Shown piece after piece: positions 31,027 to 39,639 of a stretch of DNA of 64,000 bases. Source of the DNA: a virus; IMG/VR virus record IMGVR_UViG_3300045996_000592, positions 1-64,000 of that record; one strand, written 5' to 3'. The stretch's first letter is position 1. The number at the start of each line of letters is the position of its first letter. Both the position numbers and the translations under genes were made by a program. The notes beneath the pieces are model-generated. The model had not been told where the DNA came from. It did no database searches and worked only from the letters and a program-made list of their open reading frames with translations.

Positions 31027-31635
31027 ATGACAGAGATCAAAACACTGTACCAGAACTACCATCAAAAATCCAAAACCTTCCTGAGCAGTCTGTTAGGGCT
31101 GCACCCACAGAGTTATATTCAGGCATTACAAACCTACATCAGCTGGCCTAAGTACGGAATAACCCCGGAAGATAGATTACTATTATTACTGTACAACAAG
31201 TTACCGGGGACCGGATACGAAAAATATAAAAATCTACTCCTCTGTAATACCCTCTATCACTCCCACTACGAAACAATAGACGACCGGGAAGTATTCCTGT
31301 TCTCTTTTGAATCCTACGGGGCTGACTGGGGGTATTTTCTTGAGGGGAAGTATAGTAAACTCAGCCTGTTTTTTAAGTCCACAGTGTCCAGATATTACAA
31401 GAACACCCCGGAAGCGCCTTATATAGACAGTTACCTGTACCCCGATCGTTACCGGGAGAACTACACCCGGCTCCTTTGGGATAACAGTGATATAGAGAAA
31501 TACGAACCCCAGAACTGGTTAGAAGAACTCTGTGACAAACCCGACTTAGTTAGGGAGGAGTGTAGAGAGACTGTAGAAAATTTTGGGTATCTAAAAAATA
31601 TCCCTAACTTAGCGAAACTAAAAGATCAGATATGA
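31027..31635 (+). CDS. Hypothetical protein, 202 aa
   Basis: Tyr-rich and basic in places (KYGI, KNLL, RYYKNTP). No motif recognised. Its final 55 bases contain a motif-type promoter that can drive the next gene, so the DNA does double duty. Function unknown. Confidence 0.65.
   Translation: MTEIKTLYQNYHQKSKTFLSSLLGLHPQSYIQALQTYISWPKYGITPEDRLLLLLYNKLPGTGYEKYKNLLLCNTLYHSHYETIDDREVFLFSFESYGADWGYFLEGKYSKLSLFFKSTVSRYYKNTPEAPYIDSYLYPDRYRENYTRLLWDNSDIEKYEPQNWLEELCDKPDLVREECRETVENFGYLKNIPNLAKLKDQI
31582..31612 (+). promoter_or_regulatory. Promoter, extended TTTG-TATCT motif (copy 6, intragenic)
   Basis: TTTG (31582-31585), 19-base spacer GGTATCTAAAAAATATCCC, then TAACTTAG (31605-31612), 20 bases before the gene at 31632. 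It lies inside the coding end of the previous gene. Confidence 0.5.
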
Positions 31636-32030
31636 CCAACCAACTACCCACCCCATCTATGATGCTCATCAGTAAGACGGTGTATAACAAACTCAGGGGG
31701 TTATCCCTTATCCCAGTGGATAATAACTGTCCTTTCCTGGAAGCCATCTACGACCCGCAGAATAAGGTGCTGGCCGTCCTGTCCAAGGAGACCCGTCAGG
31801 TATACGATCTGTTTCCGAAACTCACCGAGTACGGGCAGAACCAGACCAAGAACGGTAAAACTCTACTCGAACGTCGTGCCGTGGACAACTACCATGAATA
31901 TTATGTTACTGAAAGAACCGATATAGAGTCCTTCATCAAGATGTTCGCGGTAAATCACAAAGACTTCCCATACCAGGAGATCCTTAATCAAGAGGTAGAA
32001 AAAACTGCGGATGAGAAAATAGCAGCCTAA
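31632..32030 (+). CDS. Hypothetical protein, 132 aa (ends KIAA)
   Basis: ATGA overlap with the preceding gene and its own promoter just upstream. Residues ~20-60 (GLSLIPVDNNCPFLEAIYDP) look like a strand-loop-strand fold. It ends in Ala-Ala and is followed by a terminator. Function unknown. Confidence 0.7.
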   Translation: MTNQLPTPSMMLISKTVYNKLRGLSLIPVDNNCPFLEAIYDPQNKVLAVLSKETRQVYDLFPKLTEYGQNQTKNGKTLLERRAVDNYHEYYVTERTDIESFIKMFAVNHKDFPYQEILNQEVEKTADEKIAA

Positions 32031-32061
32031 ATCGTAAAAACCAATCACACCTTATAGTAAG

Positions 32062-32083
32062 AGCCGGTTCGCCCGGCTTTTTC
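32062..32083 (+). terminator. Intrinsic terminator
   Basis: AGCCGG (32062-32067), loop TTCGC, CCGGCT (32073-32078), T run. Ends the operon upstream of the MazG-like gene. Confidence 0.85.
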
Positions 32084-32106
32084 TATCGGGTCTAAAGACA
32101 GATGTT

Positions 32107-32511
32107 ATGACTAACTGGATAGAAGATATAAAAGAGTTCCAGACAACCTTCGGGTTAGGAGTTAAGGCCACACCCGGTTTTCCAGAAATAGATGTTATCA
32201 AACTCCGACATAAACTGATAACAGAAGAGGTCCGCGAATTAACAGAGGCTGAGTTCGGACCAGATGGAGTTTATCATGGTTATGATATCATAGAAGCAGC
32301 AGACGCCATCACAGATTGTCTGTACGTTCTTCTCGGTACCGCCTGTGAGTACGGTTTAATAGACCAGATAGACGAGTGCTGGAAAGCCGTCCATACCAAC
32401 AACATGAGTAAGGTAGGTCCTGATGGTAAAGTACTTCGTCGGGAAGATGGCAAGATAATAAAACCAGCCGGGTTCCAACCGGTTAATCTTGAACCCATAA
32501 TCTATGGATAA
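32107..32511 (+). CDS. MazG-like nucleotide pyrophosphohydrolase (PRA-PH type)
   Basis: All-helical fold with the metal-binding motif EEVRELTEAEF (~39-49), preceded by VIKLRHKLIT, and a second acidic motif EAADAITDCLYVL (~63-75). This is the EExxE...ExxD layout of MazG/phosphoribosyl-ATP pyrophosphatase domains. 134 residues. It would hydrolyse NTPs, dNTPs or ppGpp-like signals; many phages carry MazG to reset host nucleotide signals. The tail (PDGKVLRREDGKIIKPAGF) matches the longer phage versions. Confidence 0.85.
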   Translation: MTNWIEDIKEFQTTFGLGVKATPGFPEIDVIKLRHKLITEEVRELTEAEFGPDGVYHGYDIIEAADAITDCLYVLLGTACEYGLIDQIDECWKAVHTNNMSKVGPDGKVLRREDGKIIKPAGFQPVNLEPIIYG

Positions 32512-32770
32512 TATAACAGAAGAACTACAGAAGTACGGACCCAAGAGAGCTGCCGAGATAGTCACGGAAAACTTCCAGTGCTTGGACGGGTTAGTAGAAG
32601 ACGAAGAGCTCAGGTTCTGGTTAAGAAGTCTTATCACTACCTGTCTCTCCGGCTACGCGGAAGAAGTCTGGGACAGAGCCTGTGTCGTACAGAGAGCCCG
32701 CTGCCGGGAACACCGGTTTTTAGTAGAAGCGCCCCTGATACCTTATAAAGAACATATGTATTATGAGTAA
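32504..32770 (+). CDS. Hypothetical protein, 88 aa
   Basis: Overlaps the MazG-like gene by 8 bases. Acidic N-terminus, basic Cys/Arg-rich middle (ACVVQRARCREHRF). Precedes the DNA polymerase by 11 bases. Unknown function. Confidence 0.6.
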   Translation: MDNITEELQKYGPKRAAEIVTENFQCLDGLVEDEELRFWLRSLITTCLSGYAEEVWDRACVVQRARCREHRFLVEAPLIPYKEHMYYE

Positions 32771-32781
32771 ACCCCTGTCTT

Positions 32782-34764
32782 ATGATTTACCTGATAACCG
32801 GCCAGTCTCAGCTCCACACAGAGGGCGCGGGATATAAACTGACCACGATAGAAGAAGTAGAACGGTACTTATCCGGAGTAGAGGAAGCCTCAGTAGATAC
32901 AGAGACTACTGGGTTAGACGCTCATCGGGATAAACTACATACCCTGCAGATAGGTGATTACTATAACCAGTACATTATAGACGCCTCAACAACGGACATT
33001 ACCCGGTTGAAGCCCTACCTAGAAGAACGCTTGTTACTGATCCAGAACGCTAAGTTCGACCTGAAGTTCTTGTATAAGTACGGAATATACCCGCGTAAGG
33101 TGTGGGATACCTTCGTTACGGAGCGGGTTCTTTACTGCGGAATACCCGACCATAAGGCCGGTTTAGATTCACTGGTTCAACAGTACTGTAACATTACTTT
33201 GGATAAATCAGTACAGAAGACTATAGCAAAAGAAGGGCTGGTTACCAAAAACCTTCAGTATATGGCTGACGATATAAAGTATCTGTCAGCTATCAGGGAT
33301 AAGCAGCTGGTCGATCTCAGGAAGAAATATCTAAAGGGTACCTCTAATCTTGAAAACAAGTTTGTACCGGTCTTAGCCTACATCGAATACTGTGGTATGA
33401 AGCTGAACGTACCCAAGTGGACGGAGAAGATGATCACGGATAAAGACCGGATGAATAAGGCTAGGATAACCTTGGACAACTGGATACTGAATAAAGGTAT
33501 TAAGAAGTTTATCGAGGTGCAGGGTAACCTCTTCGACCCTCCGGGATGTACTGTTAACTGGTCTTCACCTAAACAGGTAGTAGATCTGCTCGAGCACCTT
33601 GGGGTAAACTGTACGATCGTAGAGAAGGGTAAGGAGAAGAAGTCGGTGGAGGCCTCAGTGATAGAGAAACAGAAGAACGAGTTTGAGATCATCTCCCTGT
33701 ACCTGGAATATAAGAAGGCGGAAAAAATAGTTGGTACATATGGAGAGAACTTTATCCGTCAGATTAACCCGGTAACCGGTAGAATACATACCAAGTTCAC
33801 TCAGATAATGGATACTGGCAGGATGTCTTCAGGCGGTAAGGACCGCGCTACAAAAGAAGAGTTCATCAACTTCCAGAACATACCATCTGACCCGGAAACG
33901 CGATCTTGTTTTATAGCAGAACCGGGAAGTACGCTGGTAGTATCGGACTACTCCGGTCAAGAGCAGATAGTACTCGCTAATAGGTGTCTGGATAAAAACC
34001 TGCTAAAGTTCTATGATGAAGGGCTGGCTGATATGCACTCATTCGTGGCGTCTAAGATGTACCCCGAACTCGAAGGGTTAGACCTTGACGAGATAAAGAA
34101 GTTACATAAGGATAAAAGACAGGCGGCTAAATCTGCTGGCTTCGCCATAAATTATGGTGGGAGTGGCATTACCATAGCAGATAACCTCGGTATCAGTAAA
34201 GAGGATGGGGATCGGATTTATAACGCCTACTTCCAAGCCTTTCCGGGGTTAAGTGACTACTTCAAGAAGGTGAAACAGCAGGGACTAAATGATGGTTATA
34301 TCCTGATAAGTCCAATAACAGGTAGGAAGTCTTATATCTACTTCTTCGACCGGTATAAGGAACTAGAAGCCCAAACAAAAGGAGACTTCTGGGAACGCTA
34401 CCGGGAAGCTAAGAAAACTCAGTCTAAAGACTGGCCAGAACTATCCAAGACCTGCCGAGAGTACTTCCAGTTAAAGGGAGAAATAGAGCGTATGACTCTT
34501 AACTACCCGATCCAGGGAAGTTCCGCCGACGTAACCAAGATTGCCTGTGTCTACTTCTATAACTGGATTATCAACAATAACTACTTCTGGACTGTGAAGA
34601 TCCCGAACGTAGTTCATGATGAGGTAGTGGCAGAGTGCCCCGTAGACCTCGGAGAAGAGGTGTCTCAGGTGTTACACGATACTATGGGTAAGGCAGGAGA
34701 TATATACTGTAAGAGAGTGCCACTAAAGGCAGACCCGGAACTAACAAGTGTATGGAAAAAATAG
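32782..34764 (+). CDS. Family A DNA polymerase with 3'-5' exonuclease
   Basis: Exo I SVDTETTGLD (Asp39/Glu41), Exo II NAKFDLKFL, Exo III YMADDIKYLSAIRDK give an active proofreading domain. Polymerase motif A is SDYSGQEQIVLANR (~388), motif B KDKRQAAKSAGFAINYGG (~443-460) and motif C VHDEVV (~611). No 5'-3' exonuclease domain. 660 residues. The gene ends ELTSVWKK-TAG. Downstream, after a GIY-YIG gene, an orphan coding stretch ends with TQLDLF, a beta-clamp-binding motif that this polymerase lacks, so the visible gene may be truncated by the insertion. Confidence 0.95.
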   Translation: MIYLITGQSQLHTEGAGYKLTTIEEVERYLSGVEEASVDTETTGLDAHRDKLHTLQIGDYYNQYIIDASTTDITRLKPYLEERLLLIQNAKFDLKFLYKYGIYPRKVWDTFVTERVLYCGIPDHKAGLDSLVQQYCNITLDKSVQKTIAKEGLVTKNLQYMADDIKYLSAIRDKQLVDLRKKYLKGTSNLENKFVPVLAYIEYCGMKLNVPKWTEKMITDKDRMNKARITLDNWILNKGIKKFIEVQGNLFDPPGCTVNWSSPKQVVDLLEHLGVNCTIVEKGKEKKSVEASVIEKQKNEFEIISLYLEYKKAEKIVGTYGENFIRQINPVTGRIHTKFTQIMDTGRMSSGGKDRATKEEFINFQNIPSDPETRSCFIAEPGSTLVVSDYSGQEQIVLANRCLDKNLLKFYDEGLADMHSFVASKMYPELEGLDLDEIKKLHKDKRQAAKSAGFAINYGGSGITIADNLGISKEDGDRIYNAYFQAFPGLSDYFKKVKQQGLNDGYILISPITGRKSYIYFFDRYKELEAQTKGDFWERYREAKKTQSKDWPELSKTCREYFQLKGEIERMTLNYPIQGSSADVTKIACVYFYNWIINNNYFWTVKIPNVVHDEVVAECPVDLGEEVSQVLHDTMGKAGDIYCKRVPLKADPELTSVWKK

Positions 34765-34770
34765 TGCCCC

Positions 34771-35490
34771 ATGAAACCGTTATCAGATCATAAAGATAAA
34801 TCAGGAATATACTGTATTAAGAATATACAGAATGGTAAAGTTTATATAGGTAAGGCCAAATGTATCTTCAGTAGGATTCAGAGTCATATTTATGCTCTTA
34901 CCGGACGAAATAGTAAGAAGTCTAACTCTTATTTAATAAACTCCTGGCATAAGTATGGTCCGGACGCCTTCACATATTCAGTACTTGAAAACGTTGATTT
35001 TACAGATGAGTCCTTAATGCGGGATAGAGAACTTTATTGGATAAATCTAATGAATGCCCTGGACCCAGACAAGGGATATAATCTAAGATCCGACTCATCT
35101 ACAGGAATGGTTACTCATGAAAAAACCTCTAAGAAAATATCAGATCGACTAAAGAAAGAGTGGGAAGCTGGGTTAAGATCTAGTCACTCAGAAAAATTAA
35201 AGAAAAAGTGGGAGGAGGCTCCCCAAAGACGGACTGAACAGGGGAAGATGCTTTCTAAGATTAAAACTAAGTACTTCTATCATATAATAAATCCATCTGA
35301 TAAAGAAGACCTAGGAAGTTCTATGGTGATGGATATGTCTCCCGGAGTTCATGGAGGGTACGATTTACTAAAGAAGTTAGGACTACAGAACTGTATAACA
35401 ACCTTTTTTAATCGTAAGTCTAATTCTATATCCTTTAAGGGGTACGATATTATAAGATTCAACCCAGATACTGCACCTGAATTTGATTAA
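34771..35490 (+). CDS. GIY-YIG homing endonuclease
   Basis: Residues ~12-30 (SGIYCIKNIQNGKVYIGKA) hold the GIY and YIG strands. An Arg follows in FSRIQSHIYAL, and Glu in RDRELYWINLMNALDP closes the active site (~88-103). Residues ~118-155 are a basic helical DNA-binding part (SKKISDRLKKEWEAG). 239 residues. AT-rich compared with the surrounding genes, indicating recent arrival. It starts 6 bases after the polymerase stop, in the same frame, and the polymerase-like tail follows it in frame too. Confidence 0.9.
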   Translation: MKPLSDHKDKSGIYCIKNIQNGKVYIGKAKCIFSRIQSHIYALTGRNSKKSNSYLINSWHKYGPDAFTYSVLENVDFTDESLMRDRELYWINLMNALDPDKGYNLRSDSSTGMVTHEKTSKKISDRLKKEWEAGLRSSHSEKLKKKWEEAPQRRTEQGKMLSKIKTKYFYHIINPSDKEDLGSSMVMDMSPGVHGGYDLLKKLGLQNCITTFFNRKSNSISFKGYDIIRFNPDTAPEFD

Positions 35491-35559
35491 GTACACAACA
35501 TTAACAAGAAGATCACCCGGGGGTACACTCAGCTAGACCTCTTCGGGATGGCCGCGTAA
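35491..35559 (+). pseudogene. Orphan C-terminal coding fragment with QLDLF clamp motif
   Basis: No start codon, but in frame with the GIY-YIG gene after its TAA the DNA encodes VHNINKKITRGYTQLDLFGMAA and a stop. TQLDLF fits the beta-clamp-binding consensus QLxLF, which belongs at the end of DNA polymerases. The Lys-Lys before it matches the Lys-Lys end of the polymerase at 34764, so I read this as the detached polymerase tail. Written in short: NKKITRGY then TQLDLFGMAA. Confidence 0.55.
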
Positions 35560-35569
35560 AACAGAAGTT

Positions 35570-36115
35570 ATGAAGAAGAGAACATCTATAGATTTCAGTA
35601 AGCACGTACTAACTACGTTTGAGGATAAGTACGTCACTATTTACGAGTTTAAAATACCCGGAACCTACACCCACAGTATGAAGTTTATTAACACGTCAGG
35701 GGTGATGACGGTCACCGGGGATTGGGGTAACTGGGTCTTCTGTAGAGAGTTTCATCCGGGCCCGGAAAATGGGGTTTCAGATGGTTACTGGATAGAGAAA
35801 CTACACATCAGTTCCTGTCAAAAACCCTATAAGTATGATTCTGACGAGACTACAAGAAGATTAAAGGAACGTTTACAAGAGATCAAGGAGGAATACGAAG
35901 AGGGAAGTAGGTATGAACAGTTAAAAGAGTACTACGAGAGCTGTCTGGAAAACGTGGACGACTATTATGACTACATACAGGCAGCTCGGGACCACCCCGG
36001 TTTTATGGATGCAGAGAGTATAATAGAAGGTAAAGAACTAAACAGATGGTTAGAGGCAATCTTCGACGGGTTCGACGAGATATGTTCCCGGATGAAGGTC
36101 GCTCAGGCCGCGTAA
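35570..36115 (+). CDS. Hypothetical protein, 181 aa (ends AQAA)
   Basis: Strand-rich first half (YVTIYEFKIPGTYTHSMKF), long acidic helical second half (RRLKERLQEIKEEYEEG). Starts 10 bases after the orphan tail. Ends Ala-Ala. Function unknown. Confidence 0.7.
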   Translation: MKKRTSIDFSKHVLTTFEDKYVTIYEFKIPGTYTHSMKFINTSGVMTVTGDWGNWVFCREFHPGPENGVSDGYWIEKLHISSCQKPYKYDSDETTRRLKERLQEIKEEYEEGSRYEQLKEYYESCLENVDDYYDYIQAARDHPGFMDAESIIEGKELNRWLEAIFDGFDEICSRMKVAQAA

Positions 36116-36126
36116 ACAAACATTTT

Positions 36127-36267
36127 ATGATAGAATTACTAATAGGAGTAGGCGGCCTCATCGTATGCTGGATAGCGTACAGAGCAGGTTACAGGAACGG
36201 TCTTGTAGCAGCAGAAGATGATGAGTATGATAACGATTATGAACCGGAAGAATTTACAGGAGTATGA
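36127..36267 (+). CDS. Small single-TM protein, 46 aa
   Basis: I use the ATG at 36127 after CATTTT. Residues 2-20 form a transmembrane helix (IELLIGVGGLIVCWIAYR); the tail is very acidic (AAEDDEYDNDYEPEE). Overlaps the next gene as ATGA. Possibly inner-membrane anchored. Confidence 0.6.
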   Translation: MIELLIGVGGLIVCWIAYRAGYRNGLVAAEDDEYDNDYEPEEFTGV

Positions 36268-36731
36268 TAAACAACTTTGATATACCTACCCTAACAGACG
36301 TTATGGTAGCGGTAACAGCCTACAAACAGTTGGCCCACTATTTTCCCTCGATAAACAGGGAGCAAACAGAACAGATAAAGCCTTACTGGGACAAGTGGCA
36401 GAAAAATGTTGGCACTGATCGTACAGGTTACAGTAGGTTCCATGAGTTCTGGTCAGACATAGAGTTACACCTTGTATCCCAAACATGGGGTAGTACCGCT
36501 TGCGGGTGGGGTGGAATCGGCGGGGCTGCTATAACTACCGCATATACTCTCGTTATCACCAACAAACACCTGAATGCAGCATTCATCTACTGGGCCGGTA
36601 AACTGGCGTATGTAGTGGACATGGATAAGAAATATCAAACTCTGATAACAGGGGAGTCAGGTTACTCCGCGCTACCAGGACTGAACAGGGTGAAAGAAAG
36701 ATTAACCGTTATATACAGTGAGAGAAGATGA
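36264..36731 (+). CDS. Hypothetical protein, 155 aa
   Basis: The middle has a Gly/Ala-rich segment (STACGWGGIGGAAITTAYTLVI, in two parts) that could be buried or membrane-associated. Trp-rich start (YWDKWQKN). I recall similar small conserved phage proteins without function. Overlaps both neighbours by 4 bases. Confidence 0.65.
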   Translation: MINNFDIPTLTDVMVAVTAYKQLAHYFPSINREQTEQIKPYWDKWQKNVGTDRTGYSRFHEFWSDIELHLVSQTWGSTACGWGGIGGAAITTAYTLVITNKHLNAAFIYWAGKLAYVVDMDKKYQTLITGESGYSALPGLNRVKERLTVIYSERR

Positions 36732-37258
36732 CACCAACATTAATACAGAAGTGCTGGGAGGTACATGATAGGACTACAGTAGACTGGTCGTTATCCTATG
36801 AAGCTCGTCAGCACTATACCTACAGAGAACACATACTGGCAGAAACCGCGTCTAAGGCTAAGGGTAAGTTTATAGAACACGCCCGGTTTATCGACCTGAA
36901 AGCTGTACGCTGTGAGGAGTACGACCAAGTAGAAGTAGACGGTAAAAAGATGAGGCGTAATGAGGTAGACAACTACCTTAGAAAGCAGGAGAGAAAGAAG
37001 AAGATACAAGAACTACCGGAAGATCAGCTCTACTACGTTCAGAACGGGTTCGTGGGTAACTGCCCGCTCTTCTGGGGACTCGGTAACTGCGGGTACACCT
37101 CAGACCTTGATAAAGCCCAGAAGTACACCAAAGAACAGATAGTAAAAGAGTTTTCTAACCCACGGGAACAGGATATTATCTGGTTAGCTGCAGAAGTAGA
37201 CAGTAAAGTAAAAAGAATAGTAGATCACCAGTACTTAGATTACACAAAAAGCGTATGA
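36728..37258 (+). CDS. Hypothetical protein, 176 aa
   Basis: Basic and helical in the middle (NYLRKQERKKKIQELPED), then a segment with CPLFWGLGNCGYTSDLDKAQKYT. That segment resembles a small strand-helix unit found in uncharacterised phage proteins. Function unknown. Confidence 0.65.
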   Translation: MTPTLIQKCWEVHDRTTVDWSLSYEARQHYTYREHILAETASKAKGKFIEHARFIDLKAVRCEEYDQVEVDGKKMRRNEVDNYLRKQERKKKIQELPEDQLYYVQNGFVGNCPLFWGLGNCGYTSDLDKAQKYTKEQIVKEFSNPREQDIIWLAAEVDSKVKRIVDHQYLDYTKSV

Positions 37259-37653
37259 TAACACAGATATATCAGTTGCTCTTCGGTAAAAAGAAAGAGC
37301 AGAAAAAAGAACAGAAGCGCCCCGCTACACCTTACGGGGGTAGTTCAACCCAGTCATCTAATGCGAATGACTCCCAGAGTTCTTATGACCCGCTGCTCGA
37401 TCCGATGAACCCGGTCAGTCCTTTGTGGATCGGGAACTCAGATAGTTCTTCCAATCATAATAATAACTCTTTCGGTGGGTACGGTGGAGGGGAAAGTGGT
37501 GGCTCTGGAGCAGGCGGTTCATGGGAATCACACAGTAACCACTCTTACGATAGCGGGAGTACCTACGACAGTTCCCCCTCTTATGGCTCAGATAGCAGCT
37601 CTTATGATAGTGGTAGTTCTTTTGACAGCAGTTCATCCGGGAGTTTTGACTAA
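37255..37653 (+). CDS. Low-complexity Ser/Gly/Tyr-rich protein, 132 aa
   Basis: Starts with a short amphipathic helix (MITQIYQLLFGKKKEQKKEQ), then ~100 residues of disordered sequence with repeats of SYDSGS/TYDSSPSYG. Related sequences in other phages and bacteria carry an N-terminal anchor with a Ser-Asp-Tyr tail. The composition suits phase separation or sticky surface exposure. Function unknown; no obvious signal peptide. Confidence 0.7.
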   Translation: MITQIYQLLFGKKKEQKKEQKRPATPYGGSSTQSSNANDSQSSYDPLLDPMNPVSPLWIGNSDSSSNHNNNSFGGYGGGESGGSGAGGSWESHSNHSYDSGSTYDSSPSYGSDSSSYDSGSSFDSSSSGSFD

Positions 37654-37665
37654 ACCTTTGATCGT

Positions 37666-37896
37666 ATGACCTACACAGTAGACTTCCCGGATGATGTAGA
37701 TGTATTCTACTGGGACTACATCATAGAACCGACTCAGAGATCAGGGATAAATAAAATAATAGTCTTCTTCGAACACGATACCCGGCGCACTACAAAATTC
37801 GTAGGACACACTACCCGGTCTAACGCAGATTGGCGGGAGTTCCAGATAACAGAAGAAGAACAGGAAGGTAAGAGAAAACTAATATTTAAGATATGA
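37666..37896 (+). CDS. Hypothetical protein, 76 aa
   Basis: Mostly beta (VDFPDDVDVFYWDYI, NKIIVFFEHDTRRTTKF), with an acidic start. Unknown. Confidence 0.6.
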   Translation: MTYTVDFPDDVDVFYWDYIIEPTQRSGINKIIVFFEHDTRRTTKFVGHTTRSNADWREFQITEEEQEGKRKLIFKI

Positions 37897-38288
37897 AGCA
37901 CACCATAAAAACCTATGAATATAAGCGGATAGAAAAAACCGCTACCGAGATAGAGATACCCGAAGAGACTATATACTGTTTTCAAACTGGTATACGTCGG
38001 GCAGTTAAGATAGAACCTCAATGGACTACTTGGAATAAAGAGAACTACCAAAAAGATGAAGAAGTGTGGAACCTTAAAATTACCTGTGTATATAACTCTT
38101 TCGAGTGTAAAATAGAGCAGTATACTATACAGGTTTCTCAGCTTGAGGATAATATAAATCGCGGTAAAGATTCCTACAGTATTCCTAACCTTTTACTCCA
38201 CCGTGATTTTAACCTACGTACAAAAGAACAGTTTGAGGCTGACTTAAAGATAGCTCTCGATAAAATAACCGGTGTAACTGAAGATTAA
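37893..38288 (+). CDS. Hypothetical protein, 131 aa
   Basis: ATGA overlap. Beta-rich with Trp and Tyr (EPQWTTWNKENYQKD). AT-rich relative to flanking genes. Followed 2 bases later by a disrupted gene. Unknown. Confidence 0.6.
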   Translation: MKHTIKTYEYKRIEKTATEIEIPEETIYCFQTGIRRAVKIEPQWTTWNKENYQKDEEVWNLKITCVYNSFECKIEQYTIQVSQLEDNINRGKDSYSIPNLLLHRDFNLRTKEQFEADLKIALDKITGVTED

Positions 38289-38290
38289 TT

Positions 38291-38551
38291 ATGACACAAA
38301 AAGTAGAACTACTATACCGGGACGCTGCTAACTACAAGTTCTGAGTAACAGCAGAGATAGACTGGGAATCACTTGGTTTCCCCAGCCCCCTAGAAGTAGA
38401 CCAGGATATAGAGATGGAGCAACTCAGGTTAGACCCGTACAAGTTCGTTCCGGCAAGAATGGGTTTTCCGTGGAATGAGGATGACCACAACATCCTGACC
38501 GTTGAGGAAATCCTGAAAGAAGACATAGAAGTAGAATTAACGATAAAGTAA
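38291..38551 (+). pseudogene. Conserved phage protein interrupted by in-frame TGA
   Basis: The 87-codon frame starts with ATG two bases after the preceding stop and reads MTQKVELLYRDAANYKF, then TGA at 38342-38344, then VTAEIDWESLGFPS and a C-terminal EEILKEDIEVELTIK ending in TAA. Everything else fits one gene of a phage family that begins 'YRDAANYKF'. Since TGA serves as stop in many genes here, this is more likely a nonsense mutation or sequencing artefact than recoding. The TGA may replace a Trp. Confidence 0.75.
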
Positions 38552-38570
38552 ACCTTAAAAACAACAAAAG

Positions 38571-39584
38571 ATGGCTCACAAGATCAATTATAATAACGGT
38601 AAGTACGCCTTTGCCTCATCCGAGAAGGAATGGCATTCAGGGGAGACTAACCACCACATTCACGGGCGGGAGATGACCGCTGAAGAGATTATCCGGTTAG
38701 CCGGCCTTGACTACGACGTACAGAAGATGCCGATCGTGGCTAAAGTACCTTCCGGCCGGTTCAGCATGGACGTACCAGTGGATGGGAACTTCGCTACCGT
38801 AAGAACAGATACCAACCAGGTACTCGGAATAGTAGGTAAGAAGTATCAGATACTACAGAATAAAGACGCCTTTAAGTTCTTCGACTCTATCGTAGGGGAA
38901 GGTGAAGCCATGTATCATACCGCCGGCGCTCTTGGTAACGGAGAGAAGATATTCATCACAGCTAAACTCCCGCAGAAATTAGTAATAACTCCGGATGATG
39001 TAACAGACCAGTACCTCTTCCTCTGCAATAGCCACGACGGATCTGGCAGTCTTTCTGCGTACTTCACGCCGATCCGGGTAGTGTGCAACAATACACTCAG
39101 GTTATCCATGAAGTCTAATTCCTACAGGATAAACCTCAGACATACCGCGAATATCGTAAAGGCGCTGGAACAGGCCCACGAACTGATGGGGATTGTCAAT
39201 AGAGAAGGTCAGGACTTCTTGGAAGTGTGTAAGACCATGACCCGGGTATCGGTTACAGACCAGCAGCTCAGGAAGTTTATCGAGTTATCCCTCAAACCGG
39301 AGACCGAAATGATCACAGAGGATGAGTTCTCTAAAAGATTCACAAATATAGCTGACGCAGCCTATGAGTACGCACTATCTGACGAGACTCAGCTGATGGA
39401 TACAACTCGTGGTACACTATACGGCGCATTCCAGGCAGTGACCGGCTACTACTCGAATGTGAAGCAGTATAACTCTGGTGAGGATAAAACCAAGTCACTC
39501 ATCTACGGAGCAGGGTATCGCGCCTCTAATCAGGCTTACCAGATGGGAGTAAGGGCATTAAGTAACACTAACTTTTTGAACTAA
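38571..39584 (+). CDS. DUF932 phage/plasmid-like protein
   Basis: 337 residues with the family pattern: N-terminal ~1-60 rich in His, middle YQILQNKDAFKFFDSIVGEG, YFTPIRVVCNNTLR and C-terminal LYGAFQAVTGYYSNV. DUF932 proteins are widespread in phages and plasmids and have no proven role. AT/GC balance like its neighbours. Followed by a strong hairpin. Confidence 0.9.
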   Translation: MAHKINYNNGKYAFASSEKEWHSGETNHHIHGREMTAEEIIRLAGLDYDVQKMPIVAKVPSGRFSMDVPVDGNFATVRTDTNQVLGIVGKKYQILQNKDAFKFFDSIVGEGEAMYHTAGALGNGEKIFITAKLPQKLVITPDDVTDQYLFLCNSHDGSGSLSAYFTPIRVVCNNTLRLSMKSNSYRINLRHTANIVKALEQAHELMGIVNREGQDFLEVCKTMTRVSVTDQQLRKFIELSLKPETEMITEDEFSKRFTNIADAAYEYALSDETQLMDTTRGTLYGAFQAVTGYYSNVKQYNSGEDKTKSLIYGAGYRASNQAYQMGVRALSNTNFLN

Positions 39585-39592
39585 CCAGCACA

Positions 39593-39626
39593 AGGAAGGT
39601 AGGTCTCAGGATCTACCTTCCTCTTT
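39593..39626 (+). terminator. Terminator-like hairpin
   Basis: AGGAAGGTAG (39593-39602) pairs perfectly with CTACCTTCCT (39613-39622) across a 10-base loop. The following CTTTAAAA is a poor T tract, so termination may be partial. Confidence 0.6.
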
Positions 39627-39639
39627 AAAACTTAACAGG

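Noticed and set aside
34771-35490. Group I intron containing the GIY-YIG gene
   Set aside because: Only 6 bases before and about 15 after the reading frame are non-coding; there is no room for the ribozyme core.
38291-38551. Genome-wide TGA-to-Trp recoding
   Set aside because: Many neighbouring genes end in TGA with ATGA coupling, so TGA is a working stop in this phage.
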